Shown here piece after piece: positions 35,027 to 44,435 of a stretch of DNA of 64,000 nucleotides. Position numbers and translations under genes: made by a program. A model generated the notes under the pieces. The model was given only the letters and a program-made list of their open reading frames with translations, did not search any database and was not told where the DNA came from. The DNA lies in assembly GCA_036489775.1 (NCBI GenBank), contig DASXFC010000051.1, positions 1 to 64,000 on the forward strand. Direction: 5' to 3'. Positions within the stretch are counted from its first letter, which is position 1; each line of letters begins with the position of its first letter. This DNA comes from Bog-473 sp036489775. Its GTDB lineage: Bacteria > Actinomycetota > Acidimicrobiia > Acidimicrobiales > RAAP-2.

Positions 35027-35965
35027 GTGCGCCACCGCCTCCTCGCTGCGCTCGGGTGTGTGGGCGTCCTGGCCCTGGCGGCCAGCTGTTCCAGCGCGGG
35101 CTCGACCCCGCCGCCGCCGGCCGGGACCGGGGTGGTCCCCCAACTGTTCGGCGGCCAGTCGACCACCGTCACCTACTGCAACGGCGAGAAGGCGCGCATC
35201 ACCGAGCCGCAGGACATCGAGGGCGGCGACCCGGTCGCCCTCTATGTCCACGGGGGATCCTGGGTCTCGGGCAACCTCGATACCGGTGGCTTCCTGATCA
35301 ACGAGATCGGCCCTGCCCTCGAACGGGCCGGCTTCATCGTCATGAGCATCGACTACCGCCTGGGCCCCGGCACGCCCTGGCCGGCCCAGATCGATGACGT
35401 GAAATGCGCCGTCCGCTACCTGCGGGCCAACGCCAGCACCCTCAACGTCAACCCCGACGAGATCGGAGCCTGGGGCCAGAGCGCCGGCGGCCACCTGGTC
35501 TCCCTCCTGGGCACCGCCGGACCGTCGGCCGGCTGGGACGTCGGTGCCTACACCGACCAGTCGAGCAAGATCCAAGCCGTGGTCGACATGGCCGGGCCGA
35601 GCGACCTCCTCTCCATGGGCAGCCAGGGCGACAGCGGCATCGTCCAAGATTCGTTCATCTCGCTGCTCGGATCGATCGCGCCCCAGCGCCTGGGCGCCGC
35701 ACTCAAGGCGGACAGCCCGGTCACCTACGTGGCCAAGGGCGACCCGCCCTTCCTCATCTTCCATTCGAACAACGATCAGATCGTCTACCCCCAGCAGTCG
35801 GACGAGCTGACCTGGGATCTGTCCGCCAACAACGTCCCCAACCAGTTGGTCATGGTGAACGGCGGTGGCCACGAGTTCGACGACCCGGGCGCCTCTCCCG
35901 ATGAGGCGCAGATCACCGCCATGATCGTCAAGTTCTTCACCGAGCATCTGCACCCGCACCACTGA
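35027..35965 (+). CDS. lipoprotein alpha/beta-hydrolase (esterase/lipase)
   Basis: 312 residues from GTG. Lipobox LALAASC gives a lipid-anchored exported enzyme. Catalytic serine in GQSAGGH, oxyanion HGG (YVHGGSW), Asp in HSNNDQIV and His in GGGHEF. HSL/carboxylesterase type; it may hydrolyse sterol or other esters outside the membrane. Confidence 0.83.
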   Translation: MRHRLLAALGCVGVLALAASCSSAGSTPPPPAGTGVVPQLFGGQSTTVTYCNGEKARITEPQDIEGGDPVALYVHGGSWVSGNLDTGGFLINEIGPALERAGFIVMSIDYRLGPGTPWPAQIDDVKCAVRYLRANASTLNVNPDEIGAWGQSAGGHLVSLLGTAGPSAGWDVGAYTDQSSKIQAVVDMAGPSDLLSMGSQGDSGIVQDSFISLLGSIAPQRLGAALKADSPVTYVAKGDPPFLIFHSNNDQIVYPQQSDELTWDLSANNVPNQLVMVNGGGHEFDDPGASPDEAQITAMIVKFFTEHLHPHH

Positions 35966-36020
35966 CCGCACGCTCCGGGCCTGGCGGCCGTCGCGCCGGT
36001 GTGCCAGATTCGCAGCCGCC

Positions 36021-37166
36021 ATGGACCTGATCTTCAGCGAGGAGCACGAAGCCTTCCGGGCCGAGGCCCGGGCCTGGCTCTCGGCCCACGTGCCTGCCCG
36101 CCCCCTGCCCTCCCTCGATACGTCCGAGGGCTTCGAGCGCCACCGGGCCTGGGAGCGCACCATGTTCGAGGAGCGCTGGTCGGTCGTGAGCTGGCCGGTC
36201 GAATACGGCGGGCGGGACCTCGGCATCCTCGAATGGCTGGTCTTCGAGGAGGAGTACTACCGGGCCCGGGCCCCCAAGCGGGTCAGCCAGAACGGCATCT
36301 TCCTGCTCGCCCCCACCATGCTCGAGTACGGCAGCGCCGAGCAGAAGGCGCGCTACCTCCCTCCGATGGCCTCGGGCGAGGAAATCTGGTGCCAGGGCTG
36401 GTCCGAGCCCGACGCCGGCAGTGACCTGGCCGGCATCCGCTCGAGGGCCACCCGAAACCCGACCGACGACGGCTGGCTGCTCTCGGGGCAGAAGACGTGG
36501 GCCAGCCGCGGTGCGTTCGCCGACTGGTGCTTCGGCATCTTCCGCACCGACCCCGAAGCCGAGCGCCACCGTGGGCTGACCTACTTCCTCATCCCGATGG
36601 ACGCGCCCGGCCTGACTGTGCGGCCCATCCCCCAGATCGACGGGGAGACCGGCTTCGCCGAGATCTTCTTCGACCAGGTCGAGGTGCCCGACGCCCAGGT
36701 GCTGGGTCAGGTCGGCGCGGGTTGGTCGGTGGCCATGGCCACCGCCGGTTCCGAACGCGGCCTCTCGCTGCGTTCGCCCGCTCGCTACACCGAAGCGGCT
36801 GGCCGCCTCCTCGACCTCTACGCCGGCTGCGGCGGACCACCATCGGTGACCGACGCCGTGGCCCAGGCCTACATGCAGGCCGAGGCCTACAAGTTGCACA
36901 CCTACTGGACCGCGACCAAGGTGCGCGCGGGCCACGCCGTCGGTGCCGAAGCCAGCTGCAACAAGATCTTCTGGTCCGAGACCGATGTGGCCATCCACCA
37001 GACCGCGCTCGATCTGCTCGGACCGGCGGCCGAGTTGCTCGAACACGGCACCCCGGGCGAATGGCTCGACGGCTATCTCTTCTCGCTGGCCGGGCCCATC
37101 TACGCCGGCACCAATGAGATCCAGCGCAACGTGGTGGCCGAGCGGCTGCTGGGGCTGCCGCGATGA
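36021..37166 (+). CDS. acyl-CoA dehydrogenase, subunit A
   Basis: 381 residues: IWCQGWSEPDAGSDLAGIRSRA (FAD/substrate loop), LSGQKTWASRGAFADW, and the C-terminal PIYAGTNEIQRNVVAERLLGLPR. It overlaps a second dehydrogenase by 4 nt, the mark of alpha2beta2 FadE heterotetramers used in steroid degradation. The catalytic Glu of the YEGT box is Ala here (YAGT), as in several such subunits. Confidence 0.87.
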   Translation: MDLIFSEEHEAFRAEARAWLSAHVPARPLPSLDTSEGFERHRAWERTMFEERWSVVSWPVEYGGRDLGILEWLVFEEEYYRARAPKRVSQNGIFLLAPTMLEYGSAEQKARYLPPMASGEEIWCQGWSEPDAGSDLAGIRSRATRNPTDDGWLLSGQKTWASRGAFADWCFGIFRTDPEAERHRGLTYFLIPMDAPGLTVRPIPQIDGETGFAEIFFDQVEVPDAQVLGQVGAGWSVAMATAGSERGLSLRSPARYTEAAGRLLDLYAGCGGPPSVTDAVAQAYMQAEAYKLHTYWTATKVRAGHAVGAEASCNKIFWSETDVAIHQTALDLLGPAAELLEHGTPGEWLDGYLFSLAGPIYAGTNEIQRNVVAERLLGLPR

Positions 37167-38275
37167 ACTTCGCCTTCACCGACGATCAACTCGAACTGCG
37201 CCAGGGCGTGCGGGCCGTGCTCGAGGGCGAGTGCGGCATCGACGCCCTGCGCGCCTTCTATGCCGCCGCCCCCGAAGACCGCGGCGTGGCCTCCCGGGCC
37301 CGCTGGGCCGTGCTGGCTGAGCTCGGCGCGCCGACCCTGCTGGTGCCCGAAGCCGGCGGCGGCCTCGGACTGGACCTGACCGACGTCATCGGTGTGCTCG
37401 AGGAAGCGGGCTGGGCCGACCTGCCTGAACCGCTGCTCGAGACGGCGGTCATCGCCGCCCCCACTCTGGCCACGCTGCTGCCCAACTCCTCGGCCACTGC
37501 CGCGCTCGACGCGCTGGTGCACCAACAGGCCATGGTGGCCGTCGGTGGCTTCGACATCACGGCCCAGGGTCCGGTGTCGGCCACCACCTCGGTCGCGGCC
37601 GATGGACTGCTCACCACACCCCGGGTGGTCGGCGCCCGCGATGCCGCCCTGCTGTCGTTGGCCTGCCGCGACCTCGAGTCGGGTTGGCAACTGCATGTCG
37701 TCCCGGCCGCGTCGTGCCGGATCGAGGGCATCCCCGCTCTCGACGCCAGCCGTGACCTCTCGACGGTGCACTGGCCCCTGTCGTCGGACACGTTGCTGGC
37801 CTACGGCGTGGCCGCCGAAGCCCTGGTGCAGCTCATGAGCGACCGGGCCGCCGCCGGCAGCGCGGCGCTGCTCCTCGGCCTGACCGACCGCGTGGTGACG
37901 ATGGCGGCTGACTACGCCAAGGACCGCCACCAGTTCGGTAAGCCGATCGGCAGCTTCCAGGCGGTCAAGCACCTCCTGGCCAACGCGCGGGTGGCGCTCG
38001 AGTTCGCCCGGCCCGCCACCTACCGCGCCGCCTGGTCGATCGCCACCGCCCAACCCACGCTGTCGCACGATGCCTCGATGGCCAAAGCCATGGCATCGGA
38101 CGCGGCCGATCTGGCGGCCCGGGTCGCTCTGCAGGTGCACGGCGCCATCGGCTACACGTGGGAATGCGACCTCCACTTCTTCTTGAAGCGCATCTGGGCC
38201 CTGTCCCGGGCCTGGGGCGATGCCGCCACCCACCGCCGGCTCGTGCTCGACGCCGCGCTGGCGCAGCGCAGATAG
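37163..38275 (+). CDS. acyl-CoA dehydrogenase, subunit B
   Basis: 370 residues: NFAFTDDQLELRQGVRAVLEGE, AADYAKDRHQFGKPIGSFQAVKHLLA, and ALQVHGAIGYTWECDLHFFLKR (FAD adenine-binding region), but a divergent middle. Partner of the previous gene; such pairs make one active site across two subunits. Operon-terminal; followed by lower-GC DNA. Confidence 0.86.
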   Translation: MNFAFTDDQLELRQGVRAVLEGECGIDALRAFYAAAPEDRGVASRARWAVLAELGAPTLLVPEAGGGLGLDLTDVIGVLEEAGWADLPEPLLETAVIAAPTLATLLPNSSATAALDALVHQQAMVAVGGFDITAQGPVSATTSVAADGLLTTPRVVGARDAALLSLACRDLESGWQLHVVPAASCRIEGIPALDASRDLSTVHWPLSSDTLLAYGVAAEALVQLMSDRAAAGSAALLLGLTDRVVTMAADYAKDRHQFGKPIGSFQAVKHLLANARVALEFARPATYRAAWSIATAQPTLSHDASMAKAMASDAADLAARVALQVHGAIGYTWECDLHFFLKRIWALSRAWGDAATHRRLVLDAALAQRR

Positions 38276-38449
38276 AGAAGAAATAGCGGTGCGGACGCCA
38301 ACGCTCAGCCATAATGCCAAGGGAGATCGCTGGCAAAAACCAGCCCACTGACGGTAGCTACTTACAGCCATGTAGTTCCTATATTGCAAACTGGCTCATA
38401 AACTGTGAGACCCTGTTGATTGCTCCTAAGCCGTGAGGTGCAACTGAAC
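38276..38449. other. low-GC intergenic region
   Basis: 174 bp of clearly lower GC than its surroundings, upstream of the DUF5678 gene. A GAGGTG sequence lies about 9 nt before the ATG at 38450. No convincing promoter pair is seen; a small hairpin (CTGGCAAAAACCAG, about 38332-38345) is present. Confidence 0.4.
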
Positions 38450-38650
38450 ATGCCCACACAAGAAATCCAGCGTGACCCGATTTCAACAGAGGACCTTGCA
38501 CCCCATCGTGGCAACTGGGTTGCCATTCGAGATGGCGTTGTGATCGCTACGGGATTGACACCAACCGAACTTCGCGACAGTCCCGATGTACGGGAAGACG
38601 ACTACTTGGTACTTGTTCCAAGCGGTACCAGTAACACTCTTCTGTTGTAG
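38450..38650 (+). CDS. DUF5678-like small protein
   Basis: 66 residues from ATG 38450. HRGNWVAIRDGVVIATGLTPTEL...DYLVLVPSG fits the DUF5678 pattern (NWVAIxDGxVIAxGxT). Just 6 nt separate it from the protease gene. Lower GC and less biased codons than neighbours suggest acquisition. Function unknown; a partner or substrate of the protease is plausible. Confidence 0.6.
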   Translation: MPTQEIQRDPISTEDLAPHRGNWVAIRDGVVIATGLTPTELRDSPDVREDDYLVLVPSGTSNTLLL

Positions 38651-38656
38651 AAGCGG

Positions 38657-39097
38657 GTGACGGCGCTGCTGGCCGCACTTGGTCAACCGTTCTCTATCCC
38701 GCCATACCGTTCAATCGTTACCGGGGATTTGCCGCGCCCGTACCTCGTCATGAACGTGACTGGGATAAATGGAAGAAGCGGTGGGGTCATGGGGATTGTC
38801 GACTCAGGCGCGGATACGACGACGTTTCCCTTTGAGTACGCGTCGCTGATGGGGTATTCCCCGGCGACTCTGACTCAGGAGACTTTCACCCAGGCCGCTG
38901 GAAATGGCGTTGGCTATCGGGCTACCCAGCAATGCACGGCGGTAGTGCCCGAAATACCGCTAAAGGTTGTGCAAATGATGCCGTCCTTCATTCAAGGCGC
39001 CCAGATGGTGCTCCGGGGACGCACGGACTTCATGAGAGCGTTTGAGGTGGCCTTCCACGAGACGCAGCAAAGGTTCACGATCACTGCCATTGGGTGA
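38657..39097 (+). CDS. retropepsin-like aspartic protease
   Basis: 146 residues from GTG. GIVDSGADTTTFP is the D-S/T-G-A catalytic loop of retropepsins, followed by hydrophobic strands and a second glycine-rich turn (MVLRGRTDFMRAF). Single-domain enzymes of this size act as homodimers. It pairs with a DUF5678 gene; the target is unknown. Confidence 0.68.
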   Translation: MTALLAALGQPFSIPPYRSIVTGDLPRPYLVMNVTGINGRSGGVMGIVDSGADTTTFPFEYASLMGYSPATLTQETFTQAAGNGVGYRATQQCTAVVPEIPLKVVQMMPSFIQGAQMVLRGRTDFMRAFEVAFHETQQRFTITAIG

Positions 39098-39099
39098 AG

Positions 39100-39124
39100 G
39101 GCACCTCGCGACCCCCTAGGTGCC
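39100..39124 (+). terminator. hairpin after the protease gene
   Basis: GGCACCT (39100-39106) pairs with AGGTGCC (39118-39124), 7-bp perfect stem, 11-nt loop, starting 3 nt after the stop. There is no T-run; likely a stem stabilising the 3' end or a weak terminator. Confidence 0.5.
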
Positions 39125-39196
39125 TGCATCCGAGGGCCCGACGGTGACGTCCGATTTCCGCCAGACGTGGTCACGACCCCGTGCCACCATGGCGGG

Positions 39197-40726
39197 GTGA
39201 TCGAGGATCCCGACCGCTGCTACCAAGCGGCTCAGAGCAAGGATGCCCGCTTCGACGGCTGGTTCTTCATCGGCGTCACCTCGACTGGGATCTACTGCCG
39301 ACCGAGCTGTCCGGCCCGGACGCCGATGCGCAAGAACGTCCGGTTCTACCCGACCGCGGCGGCGGCCCAGCAGGCGGGCTTCCGGGCCTGCATGCGCTGC
39401 CGGCCCGACGCCACCCCCGGATCGCCCGAATGGAACCTGCGCGCCGACGTGGCGGCCCGCGCCATGCGACTCATCCGCGACGGCATCGTCGACCGTGAAG
39501 GTGTCGAGGGACTGGCCCGGCGTCTCGGCTACAGCGTGCGCCAGCTCAACCGCGTCATCACCGCGGAAGTCGGCACCGGACCGTTGGCCATCGCCCGCGC
39601 CCAACGCGGCCAAACGGCGCGCGTCCTGCTCGAGACCACCGAGCTGGCGGTTTCGCACGTGGCCTTCGCGGCCGGCTTCGCCAGCGTGCGCCAGTTCAAC
39701 GACACGGCGCGACAGATCTTCGCCGACACCCCGAGCGGTCTCCGCTTCCGGGCGGCCAAAGGGGCACAGCGGGCCGGTGCACCGAGTGGGCCGGGCATCC
39801 GTTTGCGACTGCCGGCCCGGCGTCCGTTCTCGGCCGACTCCGTCCTGCCCTTTCTCGGGCTGCGGGCGGTGACTGGGATCGAAGCGCTCGATGGATCCTC
39901 CTACCGGCGCAGCATGCGCCTCCCGCACGGCTACGGCGTCGTGACCTTGGCGCCCGACGACCTCGACCAGAGCGCCACTGCCTTCGTCAACGCCGAGCTG
40001 GTGCTCTCCGACCTGCGCGACCTGACCACGGCGGTGGCCCGCTGCCGCCAGATGCTCGATCTCGACGCCGACCCGGTTGCCGTCTTCGACGCGCTGTGCC
40101 ACGACCCGATGGTCGGACCACTGGTCCTGGCCCAACCGGGACGCCGGGTGCCGGGCACCGCTGACGGTTTCGAGCTGGCCGTGCGGGCCATCATCGGCCA
40201 GCAAGTTTCGGTGGCCGGGGCCCGCACCGTGGTGGGGCGCCTGGTCGAGGCGGCGGGCGACGAGCTGCCCGAGAGCGACGGGGTGATCACCCATCTCTTC
40301 CCGACCCCAGCCGCCTTGGCCGACCTCGCCGACCAGCGGCCGGAGTCATTCCCGATGCCCTCGGCGCGACGGAACGCCCTGGCCGCCCTGGCCCGCGCCG
40401 TCGAGAGTGGGGACGTCATCATCGACCCCGGTGCCGACCCGGTCGAGCTGCGGGCGTCGCTGATCCGCCTGCCCGGTATCGGCTCGTGGACGGCCGAGTA
40501 CGTGGCCATGCGCGCGTTGCGCGACCCCGACGCCTTCATGCCCACCGATCTCGGCATCCGGCGCGCCGCCGCCGCGCTCGGCCTGCCCGACGATCCCGCC
40601 CGTCTGGCCGAACTGACCGAGGGCTGGCGGCCCTGGCGCAGCTACGCCATGGCGCACCTCTGGGCCATGCCGACACCACCCACCCCTCTTCCCGCTCAAC
40701 CCGAAAAGAAAGGACGCGCCGCATGA
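39197..40726 (+). CDS. Ada-AlkA fusion: methylphosphotriester sensor and 3-methyladenine DNA glycosylase
   Basis: About 509 residues from GTG 39197 (IEDPDRCYQAAQSKDARFDGWFF). Order: AdaA Cys4 domain (TGIYCRPSCPARTP...ACMRCRPD), AraC-type HTH (SVRQLNRVI...GFASVRQFN), then an AlkA glycosylase with the helix-hairpin-helix LIRLPGIGSWTAEYVAMRAL and catalytic Asp region PTDLGIRRAA. Single-chain sensor, activator and glycosylase for alkylated DNA; it overlaps ogt by 4 nt. Confidence 0.9.
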   Translation: MIEDPDRCYQAAQSKDARFDGWFFIGVTSTGIYCRPSCPARTPMRKNVRFYPTAAAAQQAGFRACMRCRPDATPGSPEWNLRADVAARAMRLIRDGIVDREGVEGLARRLGYSVRQLNRVITAEVGTGPLAIARAQRGQTARVLLETTELAVSHVAFAAGFASVRQFNDTARQIFADTPSGLRFRAAKGAQRAGAPSGPGIRLRLPARRPFSADSVLPFLGLRAVTGIEALDGSSYRRSMRLPHGYGVVTLAPDDLDQSATAFVNAELVLSDLRDLTTAVARCRQMLDLDADPVAVFDALCHDPMVGPLVLAQPGRRVPGTADGFELAVRAIIGQQVSVAGARTVVGRLVEAAGDELPESDGVITHLFPTPAALADLADQRPESFPMPSARRNALAALARAVESGDVIIDPGADPVELRASLIRLPGIGSWTAEYVAMRALRDPDAFMPTDLGIRRAAAALGLPDDPARLAELTEGWRPWRSYAMAHLWAMPTPPTPLPAQPEKKGRAA

Positions 40727-41187
40727 CCACCACCATGCCCCTCGACACGCCCGTAGGACGCCTCGTGCTCGAAAGCGACGGGGACATCCTCGTCGGCATC
40801 TGGTTGCCCAGCCAGGGGCGCAAGGCTCGGGTCGGATCCGATGTCGCTCCCGTGCTCAAGGAAACGGCCAACCAGCTCGAGGAGTACTTCGCCGGCGAAC
40901 GCACCGAGTTCGACGTGCCGATGGAGCTCGACGGCACCCCGTTTCAACAAGACGTCTGGCAGGAGTTGACCCGCATCCCCTACGGCGAGACCATCAGCTA
41001 CGGCGAGCTGGCTCGGCGGGTCGGGCGACCCAACGGGCCCCGCGCCGTGGGCCAGGCCAACGGGCGCAACCCCATCCCCATCATCGTGCCGTGCCACCGG
41101 GTGCTGGCCAGCAACGGGATCGGTGGCTACGGCGGAGGCCTGCCCATGAAGCGGAGCCTGCTCGCGGTCGAGGGCGTCACTGCCTAA
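40723..41187 (+). CDS. ogt: methylated-DNA-[protein]-cysteine S-methyltransferase
   Basis: 154 residues: PFQQDVWQELTRIPYGETISYGELARRVG, RAVGQANGRNPIPIIVPCHRVLAS with the acceptor Cys in PCHRV, and GGYGGGLPMKRSLL. Repairs O6-methylguanine by a one-time methyl transfer to itself. Translationally coupled to the Ada-AlkA gene, which is likely to be its activator. Confidence 0.94.
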   Translation: MTTTMPLDTPVGRLVLESDGDILVGIWLPSQGRKARVGSDVAPVLKETANQLEEYFAGERTEFDVPMELDGTPFQQDVWQELTRIPYGETISYGELARRVGRPNGPRAVGQANGRNPIPIIVPCHRVLASNGIGGYGGGLPMKRSLLAVEGVTA

Positions 41188-41197
41188 CCTGCCGCGG

Positions 41198-42010
41198 ATG
41201 GAAACCAGCGAGTCCGTCCGCCATGCCTTCGACCTCAGCGGTCGCGTCGCCCTGGTCACCGGTGCCGGTAGCGGCATCGGCCGCACCACGGCCGAGGTGC
41301 TGGCGGCGGCGGGCGCCACCGTGGTGTGCGCCGACATCGACGGTGATCGGGCCGCCGAGACGGTGGCCGCCATCCAGAGCGGGGACGGGCGGGCCGAAGC
41401 CGCCACGGTGAACGTGGCCGCCCGTGGTGAGGTGGCCGCACTGATTGACCGGATCGTGGCCGAGCACGGCGGCCTGCACGTCATGTGCAACATCGCCGGC
41501 ATCATGATCGACAGCGAGATCATCGAGCTCGACTTCGACGAGTTCGATCGCATCCTCGACGTCAATCTCAAGGGCGTGCTCTACGGCTGCCAGGCCGCGG
41601 CCAAGGCCATGGTGGCCGGGGGTGGCGGCAGCATCATCAACATGTCGTCCACCGCCGTGCTGACGCCGTCCCCGGGCATCGGCCCCTATGCCATCTGCAA
41701 GGCCGGCGTGGCCCAGCTGACCAAGTCGCTGGCGGTAGAGGTCGGCAAGCGCGGCGTCCGGGTCAACACCATCGCACCGGGGTTCGTGCCGACCAACATG
41801 ACGGCGCGCTACTACACCAATGCCGACGGCACGACTGATGAAGCGACCAAGGACGCCGTGCTCGCTCCCATGGCCAAGTTCGCGCCGCTACGCCGGGTCG
41901 GTGAGACCAACGACATCGCCTACTGCGTGCTGTACCTGGCCTCAGACGCCTCGAGCTTCGTCACCGGACAGCTGATCAGCCCCAACGGTGGCGTGGCTAT
42001 GCACTACTAA
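41198..42010 (+). CDS. short-chain dehydrogenase/reductase
   Basis: 270 residues: TGAGSGIGRTTAE cofactor loop, NIAG, Ser in MSSTA, Tyr/Lys in YAICK, PGFVPTNM. Substrate unknown. Its last 42 bp (encoding LISPNGGVAMHY and stop) are repeated at 51500-51541, at the far end of the two-component/exporter block; see the repeat features. Confidence 0.87.
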   Translation: METSESVRHAFDLSGRVALVTGAGSGIGRTTAEVLAAAGATVVCADIDGDRAAETVAAIQSGDGRAEAATVNVAARGEVAALIDRIVAEHGGLHVMCNIAGIMIDSEIIELDFDEFDRILDVNLKGVLYGCQAAAKAMVAGGGGSIINMSSTAVLTPSPGIGPYAICKAGVAQLTKSLAVEVGKRGVRVNTIAPGFVPTNMTARYYTNADGTTDEATKDAVLAPMAKFAPLRRVGETNDIAYCVLYLASDASSFVTGQLISPNGGVAMHY

Positions 42011-42011
42011 G
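41970..42011 (+). repeat. direct repeat copy A (3' end of SDR gene)
   Basis: 42 bp identical at 39 positions to copy B (51500-51541), with the first 28 bp perfect. The differences are two synonymous third-codon changes and TAA versus TGA. Confidence 0.9.
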
Positions 42012-42028
42012 CGAGGCGATGCCCGATC

Positions 42029-42679
42029 TCATCTTGGGGGATGGTCAGCCCGCGGTTGGTGTCGCAAGGCGAAGATGGCGGCTTGGACGCGGTCTTGCAG
42101 ATCGAGTTTGGTCAGGATGTTGCTGACGTGAGACTTGACGGTCTGCTCGCCGATGGTCAGCTCGCGGGCGATCTGGCGATTGCTGTGACCGCGGGCGATG
42201 AGGTCGAGGACCTGGCGTTCGCGCACCGAGAGGGATTGGAACGGATCGGGCAGCGGTGGTCGGCGCAAAGCGCGGGTGAGCCGGGTGACCAGATCGGGGC
42301 TGAGGTTCGCGTCGCCGCCGGCCGCGGCACGGACAGCGGCGATGACGTCTTCCGCCGCGGCGGTTTTGAGTAGGTAGGAGGTCGCGCCCGCCTGCACAGC
42401 GCGGACGAGGTGCTCATCGTCAGTGGCCGAGGTAAGCACCACGACCGCGGGGCGGTGTGGGATGTCGCGTAGCGCGGCGAGAACGCCGTGCCCGTCGAGT
42501 TCGGGCATGTACAGGTCGAGCAGGAGGACGTCGGCGCTGGTGGCAGCAACCACGCGCAGCGTCTGAGCACCGTCTTCGGCCTCGCCGACCACTTCAACAT
42601 CTGGCTCTTGACTGAGTAGGAAGTGCAGCCCGTCCCGGACGACGCGGTGGTCGTCGGCGATCACAACCCGGATCGTCAT
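42029..42679 (-). CDS. NarL/FixJ-family response regulator
   Basis: 216 residues: receiver domain with phospho-acceptor Asp55 (VLLLDLYMPE), conserved Lys (LLKT) and a C-terminal LuxR-type HTH (LSVRERQVLDLIARGHSNRQIARELTIGEQTVKSHVSNIL). Overlaps its kinase gene by 4 nt (ATGA). Confidence 0.93.
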   Translation of the reverse strand: MTIRVVIADDHRVVRDGLHFLLSQEPDVEVVGEAEDGAQTLRVVAATSADVLLLDLYMPELDGHGVLAALRDIPHRPAVVVLTSATDDEHLVRAVQAGATSYLLKTAAAEDVIAAVRAAAGGDANLSPDLVTRLTRALRRPPLPDPFQSLSVRERQVLDLIARGHSNRQIARELTIGEQTVKSHVSNILTKLDLQDRVQAAIFALRHQPRADHPPR

Positions 42680-44211
42680 GGTGCTGGAACCCGCACCGTG
42701 ACCGCGGCGCCCGCCCCCGGTTGGCTGATGATGCTGACCGTGCCGCCGAGTTCGGCGATCCGGTCATGGATGTGTTGCAACCCGGAACCGGCGGACGAGG
42801 CGGCAGAGTCGAAGCCAACGCCGTTGTCGGTTATGGCAAGTTCGACCTGCCCGTCGCGACGTGCCATGGACACCGTGAGCTGATGGGCGTTGCCATGGCG
42901 GACGGCGTTGGTGCACGCTTCCTGAGTGACGCGCAGTAGGGCCAGCTCGACTGGTTCGGGGACCGAGATGTCGGCGAGATTGGCGTCGATGGTCACCCCG
43001 AGATCGCGGTAGGACGCGCAGATCTGTTGCAAGGCTGGGGCGAGCCCGGCGCCGTCGAGGCCGGCCGGACGCAGTTCCCACAGCAACGCCTGCGTGTCCT
43101 GTAGTGCCTCCTCGGTGATGCGTTCGATTGCCCGCAGCTGTTCATTGTCCGGATCGGCCCGAAGCATCCCGGAGGCGATCATGCGCAGGCCGAACAAGTG
43201 CTGGGAAATCGCGTCGTGGATCTCCCGGGCGATCCGCGACCGCTCGGCGGCGCGCGCCTCGCTGGTGGCGCGCTCCCGTTCGGCGGCCAGCGCGGAGTTG
43301 AGCTGGTGGGTCATGGTGGTGAAGTTCTCCTCGAGCCGCCCCACCTCGTCCCGGCCCGACGTGGGCAGGGTGACGGTGTAGTCGCCGTCGGTGACCGCGA
43401 CGGTGGCCCGCTCCAGGCGGTGGACCCGGGAGACCAACCCCCTGGAAACGAGAAGGCCGAGCAACACGCCGACGGGGAGGATCGCGATCAGGATGAGATA
43501 GGAAAGGTCGAACAGCGGCTTGCTGCCCGAGAGACTGCCCAACTCGTCCCAGGCCCGAATCGGGTTGATGAACCCGGTGGGTTGCGGGGCTTGCAAGTAC
43601 AAGTAGGTGAAGGTCCCAGCCGAGCCGCTGCCCGGCGGCGCGGCAGAGAAGTGTGCGCCGTACAGGGTCCACTCAACGCTGCCGAAGGGGGTGGATCCAG
43701 AGCCACCGGAAACGCCCTTAAAGAGGTGGCCTTTGATCGCTGCGGTGGCGCCGGCGGGGAGCTCTCTCACCGCGGACTGACCGACCGGGTACCGAGATGG
43801 TATCGACGAGGCAATAATTTTGCCGTCTCGCGCAATCGCCACGGCCGCGGTCACGTTCTCGTGGATTCGGAGCGCTCCGGTAATGGCCGGCACGATCACC
43901 GCGCTGTCATTCGGTGTCGTCTGGGCCGTGCCGGGCTTGAGGTGTTGGCCTCGCTCGCCGAGCAGAGTCCCAGCCGGAACGCCGCTGGGATAACTCAGGT
44001 TGAGCTGATTCGCGACGTTCATCGCGGTGCCACGTACCTGGGTCTGCAGCCGGGCTTCGTTCACTAGCCGGGGTACCTGGTAGCCGAGCACAAAAGCCTC
44101 GACCAGAACGACGACGACGATCGTGACCAGGACATAGGAAACCATCAAGCGACGTGAGATACCCGACACTCTCCGTCTGACGCCCAACACGCCTGCACGG
44201 TACCGCTGCAC
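42676..44211 (-). CDS. sensor histidine kinase (HisKA_3 type)
   Basis: 511 residues: membrane helices at about 22-44 and 236-256 flank a ~190-residue extracytoplasmic sensor; HAMP (255-310); HisKA_3 with His332 (REIHDAISQHLFGL); and an ATPase domain with DNGVGF and GSGLQHIHDR. Cognate to the NarL-type regulator. The sensed signal is unknown. The start may be a GTG at 44211. Confidence 0.9.
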   Translation of the reverse strand: MQRYRAGVLGVRRRVSGISRRLMVSYVLVTIVVVVLVEAFVLGYQVPRLVNEARLQTQVRGTAMNVANQLNLSYPSGVPAGTLLGERGQHLKPGTAQTTPNDSAVIVPAITGALRIHENVTAAVAIARDGKIIASSIPSRYPVGQSAVRELPAGATAAIKGHLFKGVSGGSGSTPFGSVEWTLYGAHFSAAPPGSGSAGTFTYLYLQAPQPTGFINPIRAWDELGSLSGSKPLFDLSYLILIAILPVGVLLGLLVSRGLVSRVHRLERATVAVTDGDYTVTLPTSGRDEVGRLEENFTTMTHQLNSALAAERERATSEARAAERSRIAREIHDAISQHLFGLRMIASGMLRADPDNEQLRAIERITEEALQDTQALLWELRPAGLDGAGLAPALQQICASYRDLGVTIDANLADISVPEPVELALLRVTQEACTNAVRHGNAHQLTVSMARRDGQVELAITDNGVGFDSAASSAGSGLQHIHDRIAELGGTVSIISQPGAGAAVTVRVPAP

Positions 44212-44435
44212 AACTGTCGCGGCATCCCTCCATTGGGGGAGCCGCGTTCACTCCACCGCCGGATGTTTCACACCACCTCGAGGGCGACACTGGCTGGGAC
44301 GGACGTTTCGGCCACGCTCATCGCAAGGACGATCAGACACGTCAGCATCAGCACCACCTGAATACGCCCGCCACCAAGGCCACCAACGTCCCGGGAACAG
44401 GGACCGAGGGACACCGACGCGATCCCGGAGGGGTC
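44212..44435. promoter_or_regulatory. divergent intergenic region of kinase 1 and lipoprotein 1
   Basis: 224 bp. It contains GGGAACAGG at 44393-44401, the same half-site (GGNAACAGG) that occurs in the operator at 47211-47257, and a good ribosome site GGAGGGG before the ATG at 44436. This suggests a shared regulator, but a single 9-bp match is weak evidence. Confidence 0.4.
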
